Source: Ralstonia insidiosa
GTDB lineage: Bacteria; Pseudomonadota; Gammaproteobacteria; Burkholderiales; Burkholderiaceae
Reading direction: 5' to 3'
DNA length: 64,000 nt
Assembly: GCF_008801405.1 (NCBI RefSeq)
Contig: NZ_VZPV01000001.1
Location: 248,001 to 312,000, forward strand
Shown here: piece by piece, positions 20,896 through 29,901 of the stretch
Position numbering within the stretch: position 1 is the first letter of the stretch
Layout of the letters: each line of letters starts with the position of its first letter
Made by a program: the position numbers and the translations under genes
Notes under the pieces: model-generated
Databases searched by the model: none
Seen by the model: the letters and a program-made list of their open reading frames with translations, nothing else
Told to the model about the DNA's origin: nothing

Positions 20896-21097
20896 GTCAA
20901 GTCTTGACAGTCAGGTTACGCACCAAAGTGCGCGAAATAAATCGCTTGACACCCCTTTGGGGCCAATCTGCGGGCCCGGGCATGCGAGTAGACGCTCACC
21001 CTCTTTGCACCAAAGCGGCGAGCGTTCCACCCATGCGCTCGGCTTCACGCACTGCGATGGCTCAATTCAAACGCCATCGCACCGCACCATGATTCTG

Positions 21098-22192
21098 TTA
21101 CGCGGCTTTTTTGCGCAGTGCACGACTGAAGCTATGCACCTCGTCCACCAGCACCGTCACCGCCTCGGGCGGCGTGAACTGCGAGATACCGTGGCCCAGG
21201 TTGAAGATGTGGCCATCGCTGTCGCCGCTGGCCGCGTAGTCTTCCAACACGCGGCGCACTTGCGTGCGAATGGCGTCGGGTGCCGCGAACAGCACGGTCG
21301 GGTCAAGGTTGCCTTGCAGGGCGACGCGGCCGCCGGTGCGCTGGCGGGCGAGCTGCAGGTTGACCGTCCAGTCCACGCCCAGCGCATCGGCGCCGGTCTC
21401 GGCCATGGCTTCGAGCCACAGGCCGCCGCCCTTGGTGAACAGGATGACCGGCACGCGCTGGCCGTCGGCCCCGGCGCGGATGCCTTCCACCACACGCTGC
21501 ATGTAGGCCAGCGAGAACTCGTGATAGATGCCATCGGCCAGCGCGCCGCCCCAGGTGTCGAACACCTGCACGGCCTGGGCGCCGGCCTCGATCTGCGCGT
21601 TCAGGTAGTCGATCACGGCCTGCGCGTTGATCTCCAGGATGCGGTGCATCAGGTCCGGGCGCGCGTAGAGCATCGACTTGACGGTGCGGAAGTCGTCCGA
21701 GCCGCCACCTTCGACCATGTAGCAGGCCAGCGTCCACGGGCTGCCCGAGAAGCCGATCAGCGGCACGCGCTGGCGGCCGTCCTGCACGAGCGCGCGGCGG
21801 ATTTCCGCCACGGCGTCAAACACGTACTGCAACGACGACATGTCCGGCACCGACAGCGCGGCCACGTCCGCCTCCGTGCGCACCGGCTTGGCAAAGCGCG
21901 GGCCTTCGCCCTGCGCGAACGACAGGCCCAGGCCCATGGCGTCGGGCACGGTCAGGATGTCGGAGAACAGGATGGCCGCGTCCAGCGGATAGCGGTCCAG
22001 CGGCTGCAGCGTCACTTCCGTCGCATATGCCGGCGACTTGGCCAAGCCCAGGAAGCTGCCGGCGCGGGCACGCGTAGCGTTGTACTCCGGCAGGTAACGG
22101 CCTGCCTGGCGCATCAGCCACAGCGGCGTGTAGTCGGTCGGCTGGCGGCGCAGGGCGCGCAGGAAGGTGTCGTTGGCGAGCGGTGCGGACAT
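21098..22192 (-). CDS. hemE: Uroporphyrinogen decarboxylase
   Basis: Decarboxylates the four acetate side chains of uroporphyrinogen III to coproporphyrinogen III in heme synthesis. 364 residues, family-typical. The signature MRQAGRYLPEY is at residues 27-37, and ILFSDILTVPDAMG carries the catalytic aspartate. GFSGSPWTLACYMVEG and NLGHGISQFTPPE are further conserved blocks. The ATG at 22192 follows the family start (MSAPLANDTFLRAL). Confidence 0.97.
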   Translation of the reverse strand: MSAPLANDTFLRALRRQPTDYTPLWLMRQAGRYLPEYNATRARAGSFLGLAKSPAYATEVTLQPLDRYPLDAAILFSDILTVPDAMGLGLSFAQGEGPRFAKPVRTEADVAALSVPDMSSLQYVFDAVAEIRRALVQDGRQRVPLIGFSGSPWTLACYMVEGGGSDDFRTVKSMLYARPDLMHRILEINAQAVIDYLNAQIEAGAQAVQVFDTWGGALADGIYHEFSLAYMQRVVEGIRAGADGQRVPVILFTKGGGLWLEAMAETGADALGVDWTVNLQLARQRTGGRVALQGNLDPTVLFAAPDAIRTQVRRVLEDYAASGDSDGHIFNLGHGISQFTPPEAVTVLVDEVHSFSRALRKKAA

Positions 22193-22274
22193 GGCGTTGG
22201 ACTCTTGATGAGGGCGCCATTGTAAGGGATGGTGTTTTTATCCCGGGCTGATCCACGCCAATACTCGGCACAGC

Positions 22275-22727
22275 TCAGGGCACCTTTTGCGTATCCCCCG
22301 CCCGCTGCGGCGGCAGCTTGATCGCCATGGCCTTGAAATCCGGGCTGGTGGTCAGCGTGCCGTGCACCACCCCGCGCGGGATAACGACCAGATCCCCCGC
22401 CCGCACCTCACGTGGCGCGTTGTCGAGCCAGAACGTGGCCGTACCGGCCATCACGTACTGAATCTCGTCCGAATAGGTATGCGTGTGCTTGGCGACCGTA
22501 CCCACCTGAACGCCCACCGTGCCGTTGGCGGCATTCACCAGCGTTTTGGTGCGCAACGTGCCCATTTCGGCGATGACGGGGCCGATCTCCTCCGCCGTCA
22601 TGCTGCCCATGTTGATGAGCTGCGGGGTGAGCGCGGCCGGCGCCGATGCCTGGGCTAACGCGCCGGTGCAACCAACAAGTACGGCGACGGCGCTGGCCGC
22701 CCGAATGCCAACCAGAGTGCGGTGCAT
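22275..22727 (-). CDS. Exported cupin-domain protein
   Basis: 150 residues from ATG 22727, which has a strong AGAGGAGG ribosome site; the frame stays open farther upstream but without family sequence. MHRTLVGIRAASAVAVLVGC with ALAQA gives a signal peptide. The cupin barrel has motif 1 HTHTYSDEIQYVMAG and motif 2 AGDLVVIPRGVVHG, so metal ligands (two His, Glu and a final His) are in place. The ligand or reaction is unknown; exported small cupins may bind a metal or sugar. It precedes hemE in the same direction, with an 82-bp gap. Confidence 0.8.
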   Translation of the reverse strand: MHRTLVGIRAASAVAVLVGCTGALAQASAPAALTPQLINMGSMTAEEIGPVIAEMGTLRTKTLVNAANGTVGVQVGTVAKHTHTYSDEIQYVMAGTATFWLDNAPREVRAGDLVVIPRGVVHGTLTTSPDFKAMAIKLPPQRAGDTQKVP

Positions 22728-22842
22728 GATGCCTCCTCTTTGCGCGGCCGCCGTCGGAGTGCGGCAGTCCGTGGCGATTGTCGCATCGGCGGGCGGGCGC
22801 GAAGAGTTAGGGCGATTCCGGAGCGTGCCGTGACGAGGCGGC

Positions 22843-24645
22843 TTAGCCCGCGCGCAACTTGAACAGCCCCACCGTGCGCGCCAGACCCTGTGCCTGCTCG
22901 TTGAGCATCGCCGATGCGGCGGTCGATTGCTCCACCAGCGCCGCGTTCTGCTGTGTGGCCTGGTCCATCTCGGCGACGCTGCGGTCGATCTGGCTGATGC
23001 CGCTGCTCTGCTCGTGCATCGCACCGTCGATCTCGCCGATGATGCGGGCGACACGCTCGATGCCGGACACGATCTCCTGCATCGTCGCGCCGGCGGCCTG
23101 CACGCGCTGCGCGCCGGTCTTCACGCTGGCCTCCGAGGCCTGGATCAGGTCCTTGATCTCGCGGGCGGCGGTGGCGCTGCGTTGCGCCAGCGTGCGCACC
23201 TCACCGGCCACCACGGCAAAGCCGCGGCCGTTTTCGCCGGCACGGGCAGCTTCTACGGCCGCGTTGAGCGCCAGGATGTTGGTTTGGAATGCAATGCTGT
23301 CGATCACGCCGATGATTTCGGTGATGCGCGCCGACGACTTGGCAATCTCGTCCATCGTGCTCACGGCGCTCGACACCACCTCGCCGCCGCGCGTGGCGGC
23401 ATCGCTGGCGTCGCTCGCCAGGCGCGTGGCCTGCACGGCCGCATCGGCGGAGTTCTTCACGCTGGTGGTCAGCTCGGTCAGCGCGGCAGAGGTTTCCTGC
23501 AGGTTGCTCGCCGAGACCTCGGTGCGGTTGGAGAGATCGCGGTTGCCCATTTCGATCTCGCCGGTGGCCGACTTCATGCTGTCGACGCTGGCGCGCACTT
23601 CCAGCAGCACTTCGCCAATCTTGTCGATGAAGGTGTTGAACGCGGCGCTGATCTGCGCGACTTCGTCATTGCCGACCACGGGCAGGCGATGCGTCAGGTC
23701 GCCACCACCGGCGCCGATGGTCTCCATCGCATCGCGCACTTGCGACAGGCGGCGGAACGATTGCGACGTGAAGAACGCGGCGATGCCCACGGCGGCCAGC
23801 GTCAGCAGCACCATGGCCACAGCCAGTGCCTTGACGACGTTGCGCAAGCCGGCGGTGGCTTCGGCCTTGTCCAGGGCGATCACCAGATACCAGTCGGTGC
23901 CCTGCACGGCCTGCGCCTTGAGCAGCTTGGGCGCGCCGGCCAACTCCACTTCCAGCGGGGTGCTGGCCTTGGCCAGTGTGGCGAGCGTATCGGCATTGAG
24001 CGAAGCCGCCACGTCGGTGGCCGGCTTGAGCATCAGCTTGGCGTCGGGGTGGGCGATCACCTGACCATCCTTGGCGACCACAAAGGCGAGGCTGGACGGC
24101 GTGGGGTGCACGGCAGCCACCACTTCACGCACGCCGTCGAGCGGCACGGCGCCCGAGATGGCGCCGGTCGTTTCACCGTTGTGCACGAGCGGTGCGGCAA
24201 ACGACACGTACTGCACACCGGTCGACACATCGCCGTAGGGCTTGGTTACGAGCAGCTTGCCGGCTTCGATGGCCTGCTTATACCAGGGCCGCCCGGTCGG
24301 GTCGTAGTCCTTGGGCGTGGTGGAGCTGGTGGAGAAGAACGTCTTGTCCGTCCAGCCGATGGTGATGATCGGGAAGCCATTGGCATTGCCCATGTGCTTG
24401 CCGAAGCCCTGCGGATCGCCGTGTTCGACCACCTCGGCGGTGGCCTTCACGGCCTGCGCCTTGGCGGCCACCCACTTGTCGATGGCGAGCGTGTTGCCGC
24501 TGGCGATAGCAGCGAGGTTCTGGTCGATCGATTCCATCGTATTGCTGCGCACGATGGAATACGTGGCGGCGCCGGACAGTGCCAGAGCGCCGATCACGGT
24601 GGCCGACGAGATGAGGAGAATGCGGGTCCGAAGAGAGGAGATCAT
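22843..24645 (-). CDS. Methyl-accepting chemotaxis protein with Cache sensor
   Basis: 600-residue chemoreceptor: first membrane helix (about 8-30), periplasmic double-Cache sensor (about 35-270), second helix near residues 275-297 (VVKALAVAMVLLTLAAVGIAAFF), HAMP, then a signalling domain with the hairpin tip in the ALNAAVEAARAGENGRGFAVVAGEVR region. The sensor keeps the residues of the amino-acid-binding dCache motif: Y114, R119, W121, Y122, Y137, D139, and an acidic residue at 170. An amino acid ligand is therefore likely. No C-terminal CheR-binding pentapeptide is present; it ends FKLRAG. The gene is monocistronic. Confidence 0.93.
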   Translation of the reverse strand: MISSLRTRILLISSATVIGALALSGAATYSIVRSNTMESIDQNLAAIASGNTLAIDKWVAAKAQAVKATAEVVEHGDPQGFGKHMGNANGFPIITIGWTDKTFFSTSSTTPKDYDPTGRPWYKQAIEAGKLLVTKPYGDVSTGVQYVSFAAPLVHNGETTGAISGAVPLDGVREVVAAVHPTPSSLAFVVAKDGQVIAHPDAKLMLKPATDVAASLNADTLATLAKASTPLEVELAGAPKLLKAQAVQGTDWYLVIALDKAEATAGLRNVVKALAVAMVLLTLAAVGIAAFFTSQSFRRLSQVRDAMETIGAGGGDLTHRLPVVGNDEVAQISAAFNTFIDKIGEVLLEVRASVDSMKSATGEIEMGNRDLSNRTEVSASNLQETSAALTELTTSVKNSADAAVQATRLASDASDAATRGGEVVSSAVSTMDEIAKSSARITEIIGVIDSIAFQTNILALNAAVEAARAGENGRGFAVVAGEVRTLAQRSATAAREIKDLIQASEASVKTGAQRVQAAGATMQEIVSGIERVARIIGEIDGAMHEQSSGISQIDRSVAEMDQATQQNAALVEQSTAASAMLNEQAQGLARTVGLFKLRAG

Positions 24646-24922
24646 GATTCTTATAGGTGGAATGTCCTGCGTGAATCAGACTGCGTACAGCGCTCGGTGC
24701 TACCGTTGCGCCCTCCAGAACGGCGAACCGCGGGCTGTTGGGGGGCCACTGAGCAAGCTACGGCAGTGTTGGAGCGAACTTGAGGCGCAAAGCAGGAATG
24801 GCACCCCCGACGTATGAGGGGTATGTGCGCGCAGTGGGGTTGTTGTGTGAGTGCGCCGAAGTCAACAATGTCAGTTGCCCAGGCATCACGGGCCTTCGCC
24901 CTTCCTCGGACAACCGTCACGC

Positions 24923-25489
24923 ATGCAAAAGATTCTTTTGGCCCTCGCTCTGCTTCTGTCCGCCTCAGTTGCCCGCGCCGGACTCGATATCACCGCGCTC
25001 AGCGGCCTGACCCAAGTCACCGCACCCACCCTCGATTCCGATGGCCAACCACAGGGAAAGAACCAGGTGATCCTGTCCCCGGTCAACTTCCCCGAGCGTT
25101 TCGACGACCTGCAAAGCGGCACGGTCTACGCGTTCAAGTCGTCGTTTGAGTTTCGCGCGGGGTCGTATTCGGGCTACAACGCCTGGCGAAATGAACTCGC
25201 CAAGCTGGCCGGCTACAAGGCAAGCCCATACGAATTCCTCGGCAAGACGGAGCTTCGATACGACGCCACTGCGTGGAGGCTTCAGCAGGGGCCGTTCTGG
25301 GAGTTGATCAATTTCTCCGACGCAGAAGGCGTCATCGGCCCAATCGCCTGCAAGAAGGTCTATCAGGACTTCGTCCAGTACAGCGAAGCGGCTGAAAAGC
25401 ATCCGGACCCGTATTTCAAGGAGTCCTACGCCGACTGGAAAAAGGCCTTTGAGATGTGCGCCGACAACGGTGCCATCGTGTTTCACTGA
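24923..25489 (+). CDS. Secreted hypothetical protein
   Basis: 188 residues from ATG 24923 (MQKILLALALLLSASVARAG), a clear signal peptide cleaved near residue 20. An in-frame upstream start at 24851 would precede the signal with non-hydrophobic sequence. The mature part is acidic and aromatic-rich, with SSFEFRAGSYSGYNAWRNEL and CKKVYQDFVQY; two cysteines (IACKKV and EMCADN) could form a disulfide. I do not recognise a family. It is flanked by a chemoreceptor and a fatty acid hydroxylase, neither informative about function. Confidence 0.7.
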   Translation: MQKILLALALLLSASVARAGLDITALSGLTQVTAPTLDSDGQPQGKNQVILSPVNFPERFDDLQSGTVYAFKSSFEFRAGSYSGYNAWRNELAKLAGYKASPYEFLGKTELRYDATAWRLQQGPFWELINFSDAEGVIGPIACKKVYQDFVQYSEAAEKHPDPYFKESYADWKKAFEMCADNGAIVFH

Positions 25490-25606
25490 TAGACGTGGCA
25501 GTCCGGCGAAAGCCGATAGGCTGCCCCCGCTTTCTGGCGTTCCCTCGGATTGTGGGCACCTTAGCGTTGCGGTAGTGTCCTTGGCACCCCACCGGAGCCC
25601 CGCGCC

Positions 25607-26539
25607 ATGGCCGTGCTGTTCACCATCCTGAAGATTGCCGTCGTGCTCGTGTTGGTGTCGTCATTGGCCGAGGCGCTGGCGCTGTCGTTCCTGCGCGGCT
25701 GGAGCAACTACGACTGGAAAGCCGCTGGCGTGTCAGTGGTCGATTTCCTGGTACGCGAGTACCCACTGCGCTGGCTGTTGCCGATGGCGTTCTGGCTGCA
25801 AGGCCTGGACTGGATCTACCAGCACCGCCTGTGGACCCTGCCGATGGACAACTGGACCGGCTGGGCAGCCTGCTTTCTCGGCCAGGAGTTCTGCTACTAC
25901 TGGTACCACCGCGCCGCGCACCGTGTGCGCTGGTTCTGGTGCACCCACGCCGTCCACCACTCGCCCAACGATCTGAACCTGTCGGCCGCCTACCGCTTTG
26001 GCTGGACGGGCAAGCTGACCGGCACCCTGCTCTTCTTCTCGCTGGCGCCGCTGCTGGGCATGCCGCCGCGCATCGTGCTGATGCTGCTGTCGCTGAACCT
26101 GCTGTACCAGTTCTGGATTCACGCCACGTGGATTCCGCGTCTCGGGCCGCTGGAGTGGTTCCTGAACACGCCGTCGGCGCACCGCGTGCATCACGCCGCC
26201 AACCTGGAATACCTCGACGGCAACTACGGCGGCGTGCTGATCATCTTCGACCGCCTGTTCGGCACCTACATCCCCGAGCGCAAAGACGTGCCCTGTCGCT
26301 ATGGCCTGGTGCACCCGCTGCGCACATACAACCTGCTGACCATCGAGTTCAGCCAGTGGCGCGGGTTGTGGCAGGACCTGAAGACTGCCCGTTCGGCACC
26401 CGAGGTGTTTGGCTACCTGTTCCGCCCGCCGGGCTGGCGGCCCGACGGCAACGGCGAGACGACGGAGGATTTGCGCCGGCGTGCCGCGCTGGTTGCCGAC
26501 GAGGGCGACGTTGTGCCAACCACGGCCATCGCCAACTGA
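25607..26539 (+). CDS. Sterol desaturase / fatty acid hydroxylase family protein
   Basis: 310-residue membrane-bound non-heme diiron oxygenase. The eight-histidine pattern is visible: HRAAH (101-105), HAVHH (114-118), His172 in FWIHATW, and HRVHH (192-196). Hydrophobic helices precede and separate the boxes. NYGGVLIIFDRLFGTY is the usual C-terminal signature of this family. It is predicted to hydroxylate or desaturate a lipid in the inner membrane; the substrate is not determinable. It is convergent with the LysR gene 26547-27428 with a 7-bp gap. Confidence 0.9.
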   Translation: MAVLFTILKIAVVLVLVSSLAEALALSFLRGWSNYDWKAAGVSVVDFLVREYPLRWLLPMAFWLQGLDWIYQHRLWTLPMDNWTGWAACFLGQEFCYYWYHRAAHRVRWFWCTHAVHHSPNDLNLSAAYRFGWTGKLTGTLLFFSLAPLLGMPPRIVLMLLSLNLLYQFWIHATWIPRLGPLEWFLNTPSAHRVHHAANLEYLDGNYGGVLIIFDRLFGTYIPERKDVPCRYGLVHPLRTYNLLTIEFSQWRGLWQDLKTARSAPEVFGYLFRPPGWRPDGNGETTEDLRRRAALVADEGDVVPTTAIAN

Positions 26540-26546
26540 CCACGCC

Positions 26547-27428
26547 TCACGGCATGCGCAACACCTGCGCCAGATGCCCGTACACCGTCGCAATCCGCCG
26601 CAGGTGGCGCGACTCCGGATGCGTCAGCAACCACAGTTCCGACTGGTTCGCGTCCTGCAAGTCCCGCAGCGACACCAGATCACTGCGCGCCTGCGCCATC
26701 ACCACGGGAAGGATGGCGATGCCCGACCCTATCGCCACCATCTCCGCCGCGATCTGCAGGCTATTGACGAAGTAGGTGGGGACCACCTTGGGGAAGTGCC
26801 GCTTGCGCCAGGCCACGGAGGGGTGCTCCGGAATCGCATCGTCAATGGCAATCCACGGCGCGCGGCCCGCTTCCACGTCGGCATACGTGGTGTCGCAACC
26901 GCGCCCCGCATAGAGCCCCACGCGAATCGGCCCCAGGTGTTTGCCGACCAAGTGCTGCGGCGGGCGGCGGGTGGCGCGCACGGCGATGTCGGCATCGCGG
27001 CGGGTCAGGCTCGCCAGCTCGTTGCCCACGCGCAGGTCATAGGTCAGGTTTGGGTGCTGCGCTTGCAACGCCTTCAACGCGGGGGCCACCAGGCCGACCA
27101 GGATGGTGTCGGTGGTGGTAATGCGCACCGTGCCCGACACCTGATCCGGCGCGGCATGCACCGCAGAGCGTGCGCCCTCCAGCGCGGCCTCCACCTGCTC
27201 CGCCCGCTCAGCCAATGATTGCGCCAGCTCGTTGGCCAGATACCCCGTACGCGAGCGCGCAAACAACGATTGCCCAAGCCCCCGTTCGATACGCTGCAGA
27301 GACCGGAACACGGTGGACGCATCCACGCCCAGCCGATCGCCCGCTGCCGCCAGCGTGCCGGTGCGCGCCATCGCCAGCACGACTTCCAGGTCGGCGGCGC
27401 TCAGCCGGTATTGCGTTTCTGCATGCAT
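26547..27428 (-). CDS. LysR-family transcriptional regulator
   Basis: 293 residues with an N-terminal winged helix-turn-helix (LEVVLAMARTGTLAAAGDRLGVDASTVF split over residues 14-41) and a LysR substrate-binding domain (SGTVRITTTDTILVG onward). VSLRDLQDANQSELWLLTHP is the usual C-terminal lobe. It is divergent from the GST gene at 27546, across a 117-bp region that contains a candidate binding palindrome at 27451-27467. It may therefore regulate GST; the co-inducer is unknown. Confidence 0.92.
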   Translation of the reverse strand: MHAETQYRLSAADLEVVLAMARTGTLAAAGDRLGVDASTVFRSLQRIERGLGQSLFARSRTGYLANELAQSLAERAEQVEAALEGARSAVHAAPDQVSGTVRITTTDTILVGLVAPALKALQAQHPNLTYDLRVGNELASLTRRDADIAVRATRRPPQHLVGKHLGPIRVGLYAGRGCDTTYADVEAGRAPWIAIDDAIPEHPSVAWRKRHFPKVVPTYFVNSLQIAAEMVAIGSGIAILPVVMAQARSDLVSLRDLQDANQSELWLLTHPESRHLRRIATVYGHLAQVLRMP

Positions 27429-27450
27429 GGTTTTCTGTGTTGCCTATTTC

Positions 27451-27467
27451 ATTGGCATGGATGCAAT
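27451..27467. promoter_or_regulatory. Candidate LysR operator between LysR and GST genes
   Basis: ATTGGCATGGATGCAAT is a near-perfect dyad (GCAT, GG, ATGC core) in the divergent promoter region, with a T-N11-A frame as expected for LysR boxes. This is a pattern match only. Confidence 0.4.
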
Positions 27468-27545
27468 CCTACAGTGTCGACACCGCTGCCGCTGGCACTC
27501 CATCGCAGTTGGCGGCTTTCCAACTTGATGGATGAGAAAACGATC

Positions 27546-28151
27546 ATGAAGCTCTATTACTCCGCCGGTGCCTGCTCGCTGGCTGTGCACATCGCCCTGC
27601 GTGAAGTCGGCGCCAAGTTTGACGTGACCTCGGTCGACCTCACCAAGCATCTCACCGCCGACGGCACGGATTTCTATACGATCTCGCCGCGCGGCTACGT
27701 GCCGCTGCTGGAGCTGGCCGACGGATCACGCCACACCGAAGCCGCTGCACTGCTGCAATACGTGGCCGACCTCGACCCGACCCAGGCGCTCATCGGCAAG
27801 GCCGGCAGCGCACGCCGCTTGGCGGTGATCGAGTGGCTGACCTTTGTCAGCACCGAACTGCACAAGGGCTTCGGCCCGCTCTGGTACAAGGAAACGCCCG
27901 ACGTCACACGCCAAGGCGCCAAAGACAAACTGGCCAAGCGCTTTGCTGAACTGGATGCCCGCCTGGCCAAGCAGCCGTATCTGGCGGAGGACTACAGCGT
28001 GGCCGATGCTTACGCCTTTACGATACTGAACTGGGCCAACTTCCTGGCACTGCCGATGGGGGCATATCCGAATGTGCAGGCGTACATGGCGCGGGTGGGT
28101 GCACGGGCTGCGGTGCAGGAGGCGATGACGGTGGAAGGGTTGGTGAAATAA
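27546..28151 (+). CDS. Glutathione S-transferase, beta class
   Basis: 201 residues from ATG 27546 (MKLYYSAGACSLAVHIALRE). The thioredoxin-like N-terminal domain has Cys10 in the GACSL motif of bacterial beta-class GSTs. ISPRGYVPLLELADGSRHTEAAALLQY (in two blocks from about residue 45) gives the cis-Pro and the Glu-Ala-Ala glutathione gamma-glutamyl site. The C-terminal helical domain includes YLAEDYSVADAYAF. It is divergent from a LysR regulator and followed by a good terminator, so it is a single-gene transcript. Confidence 0.93.
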   Translation: MKLYYSAGACSLAVHIALREVGAKFDVTSVDLTKHLTADGTDFYTISPRGYVPLLELADGSRHTEAAALLQYVADLDPTQALIGKAGSARRLAVIEWLTFVSTELHKGFGPLWYKETPDVTRQGAKDKLAKRFAELDARLAKQPYLAEDYSVADAYAFTILNWANFLALPMGAYPNVQAYMARVGARAAVQEAMTVEGLVK

Positions 28152-28177
28152 CGCACGACCGCGTTGCTGCGAATGCG

Positions 28178-28209
28178 AAGCGCTGGGCTGCAAGGTCCGG
28201 CGCTTTTTT
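28178..28209 (+). terminator. Terminator of the GST gene
   Basis: AAGCGCTGG (28178-28186) pairs with CCGGCGCTT (28197-28205, one G-U), followed by a run of T. It is 27 bp after the GST stop. Confidence 0.8.
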
Positions 28210-28323
28210 GTTTGGTACGTGAGCCGGCCGCCGGTGATGTTCGGTAGCATGGCCAGCCCGATCCAGGCTTAATCAAAACCGCCTAATCCACCCCCTACAC
28301 TGCCCAACGTTTGCGGAACGTCT

Positions 28324-28345
28324 TACAACACATCCCCTTGTTGTA
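28324..28345. promoter_or_regulatory. Inverted repeat upstream of pstS-like gene
   Basis: Perfect 7-bp arms TACAACA (28324-28330) and TGTTGTA (28339-28345) with an 8-bp spacer, 90 bp before the ATG of the phosphate-binding protein gene. It does not match the PhoB box, so it may be an operator for another regulator or a leader hairpin. Confidence 0.35.
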
Positions 28346-28434
28346 GATGGGCTCTATCAACGCAGCATGCCGCACTGCAGCACGCGCATCGCTACAATTT
28401 CAGGCTTCGCATTCCGCTGCCCGCAGGTCGTCTC

Positions 28435-29496
28435 ATGTTCAAGCACGCTGTTCTGGCCCTGGCCGTTGTCGCCGCAGGCTTTTCCGCTCTCGCTCGCGCT
28501 GAGGTTCGTGGAGCGGGGTCGACCGCTGCTGCGCCGGTCTATCGCGTCTGGTCGGCGGGGTATGCCGCGTCGTCGGGCATCACGCTCAACTACGACGCCG
28601 TGGGCTCGGGCGAGGGCATCAAGCGTATCCGCGCAGGTTCGGTGGATTTCGGTGCGTCGGACGTGCCGCTGTCTTCCGCCGATGCGGCCAAGGCGGGCCT
28701 GGTGTGCGTGCCGTCGGTGGTGACGGGCGCGGTGCCGTTCATCAACGTGCCGGGCGTGGCGCGCGGCCAGCTCAAGCTGACGGGCGAAGTGCTGGCCCAG
28801 ATCTTCCTGGGCAAGATCGATAGCTGGGACGCGCCCGAACTGCGCACGCTGAACCCCGGCGTGGCGCTGCCCAAACTGAAGATCCGCCTCGTAGTGCGCG
28901 CCGATGGTTCGGGCACCACATACCACTTCACCGATTACCTGAGCGCCGTCAGCCCCGACTGGAAGACCACCTACGGCACCAAGTCGACCATCGCCTGGCC
29001 GGCGGACTACCTTGGCGTCAAAGGCAGCGGCGACGTGGTCAAGACTGTGCAGGCGACGCCTGGCGCCATCGGCTATGTCGACTACAACTACATCCTCGAC
29101 AACGATCTGAACGCCGTGCAGTTGCGCAACGCCGCCGGCCGCTTCGTGAGCGCACAGGTCAATGGCTTCCGCGAGGCCGTGGTGCAGAGCGCCTGGAACC
29201 GCAAGGGTGAGTTCACCGCGCCGCTGGTCAACCTGCCGGGTGCAGAGACCTGGCCGATCACCATGGGCACCTTCATCGTGGTACCGGCGGTGAGCCAGTC
29301 CGGCCCGCGCACGCTGGCGGCGTTGAAGTTTCTGACGTGGGGCTACTTCCACGGCGACGAGCTGGCCGCCAAGGCCAAATTCGTACCGCTGCCCGAGCGC
29401 GTTCAGGCGATTGCGTATCGTGAGCTGGCACGCATTACCGATGCGTCGGGTGCCGCCATCGGCCTGCAGAGCATGCCCGCAAACTGGGGCAAATAA
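28435..29496 (+). CDS. pstS: Phosphate ABC transporter periplasmic binding protein-like
   Basis: 353 residues, signal peptide MFKHAVLALAVVAAGFSALARA. The phosphate-binding loop GAGSTAAAPVYRVW is near residues 27-40, GSGEGIKRIRAGSVDFGASDVP matches the second binding strand, and RADGSGTTYHFTDYL (about residues 160-174) the third. The overall pattern is that of PstS, length typical. However, pstC, pstA, pstB and phoU are not adjacent, so this is a stand-alone or accessory phosphate-binding protein. The ATG at 28435 follows CGTCTC and starts the signal peptide directly. Confidence 0.85.
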   Translation: MFKHAVLALAVVAAGFSALARAEVRGAGSTAAAPVYRVWSAGYAASSGITLNYDAVGSGEGIKRIRAGSVDFGASDVPLSSADAAKAGLVCVPSVVTGAVPFINVPGVARGQLKLTGEVLAQIFLGKIDSWDAPELRTLNPGVALPKLKIRLVVRADGSGTTYHFTDYLSAVSPDWKTTYGTKSTIAWPADYLGVKGSGDVVKTVQATPGAIGYVDYNYILDNDLNAVQLRNAAGRFVSAQVNGFREAVVQSAWNRKGEFTAPLVNLPGAETWPITMGTFIVVPAVSQSGPRTLAALKFLTWGYFHGDELAAKAKFVPLPERVQAIAYRELARITDASGAAIGLQSMPANWGK

Positions 29497-29690
29497 GCGG
29501 TAAATGCGTCTTGCCGGTGCAGTCTTTGCACTGGCAACGGCATCGCAGTAGCACCATTTTGATGCTGCGCAGACAGCGCGCTGAAAGCTTTGCAACAGGG
29601 CTGGATTGTTCCTGCGCGTTACCTATAGTGGTCACTCGTCGCGCGAACCAGCCGCGCATGTCACTGCCACAGCAACGACGGGGAACCGCA

Positions 29691-29894
29691 ATGGGCACCG
29701 CCATCGCAGACCAGGACGAACAGATCGACAAGATCGCACACGACACCGGTGCACCTGCTGATCTCGTCCGCGTTCAGTACCAGGAAACCATGCGCGCATT
29801 GTCGGCGGACGCCAGCGTGCACGACTACCTCTCGCTGTTCGTCACACGGCGCGTACTGGCGGCGTTCCGCCCGCGTCGCGCACCACAACGCTAG
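29691..29894 (+). CDS. Small DUF3562-type protein
   Basis: 67 residues from ATG 29691 (MGTAIADQDEQIDKIAHDTG), with GGGGAA ahead of the start as ribosome site. It matches my recollection of the DUF3562 family: an acidic, helical start, then DLVRVQYQETMRAL and SVHDYLSLFVTRRVLAAF. These small proteins occur in multiple copies in Ralstonia and Burkholderia; function unknown. It has no membrane segment. Convergent with the esterase gene 29902-30849, gap 7 bp. Confidence 0.7.
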   Translation: MGTAIADQDEQIDKIAHDTGAPADLVRVQYQETMRALSADASVHDYLSLFVTRRVLAAFRPRRAPQR

Positions 29895-29901
29895 TCCCTG
29901 C

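Larger units (their letters stand above)
20513..21097. other. Intergenic region between hemE and priA, rich in DnaA-box-like sites
   Basis: 585 bp, less GC-rich than its neighbours, with no supported gene. It contains an inverted pair of DnaA-box-like octamers (20694-20716), a further TTATGCACA box (20887-20895, minus strand) and an A-rich stretch near 20809-20820. An inverted repeat GCGATGGC/GCCATCGC spans about 21053-21080 beyond the hemE stop. The priA promoter must lie in the left part. I see nothing else assignable. Confidence 0.5.

Noticed and set aside
20513..21097. Chromosome replication origin
   Set aside because: DnaA boxes are present but no dnaA, dnaN, gyrB or rpmH gene is nearby, and only three boxes are seen. 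Reported as a DnaA-box cluster only.
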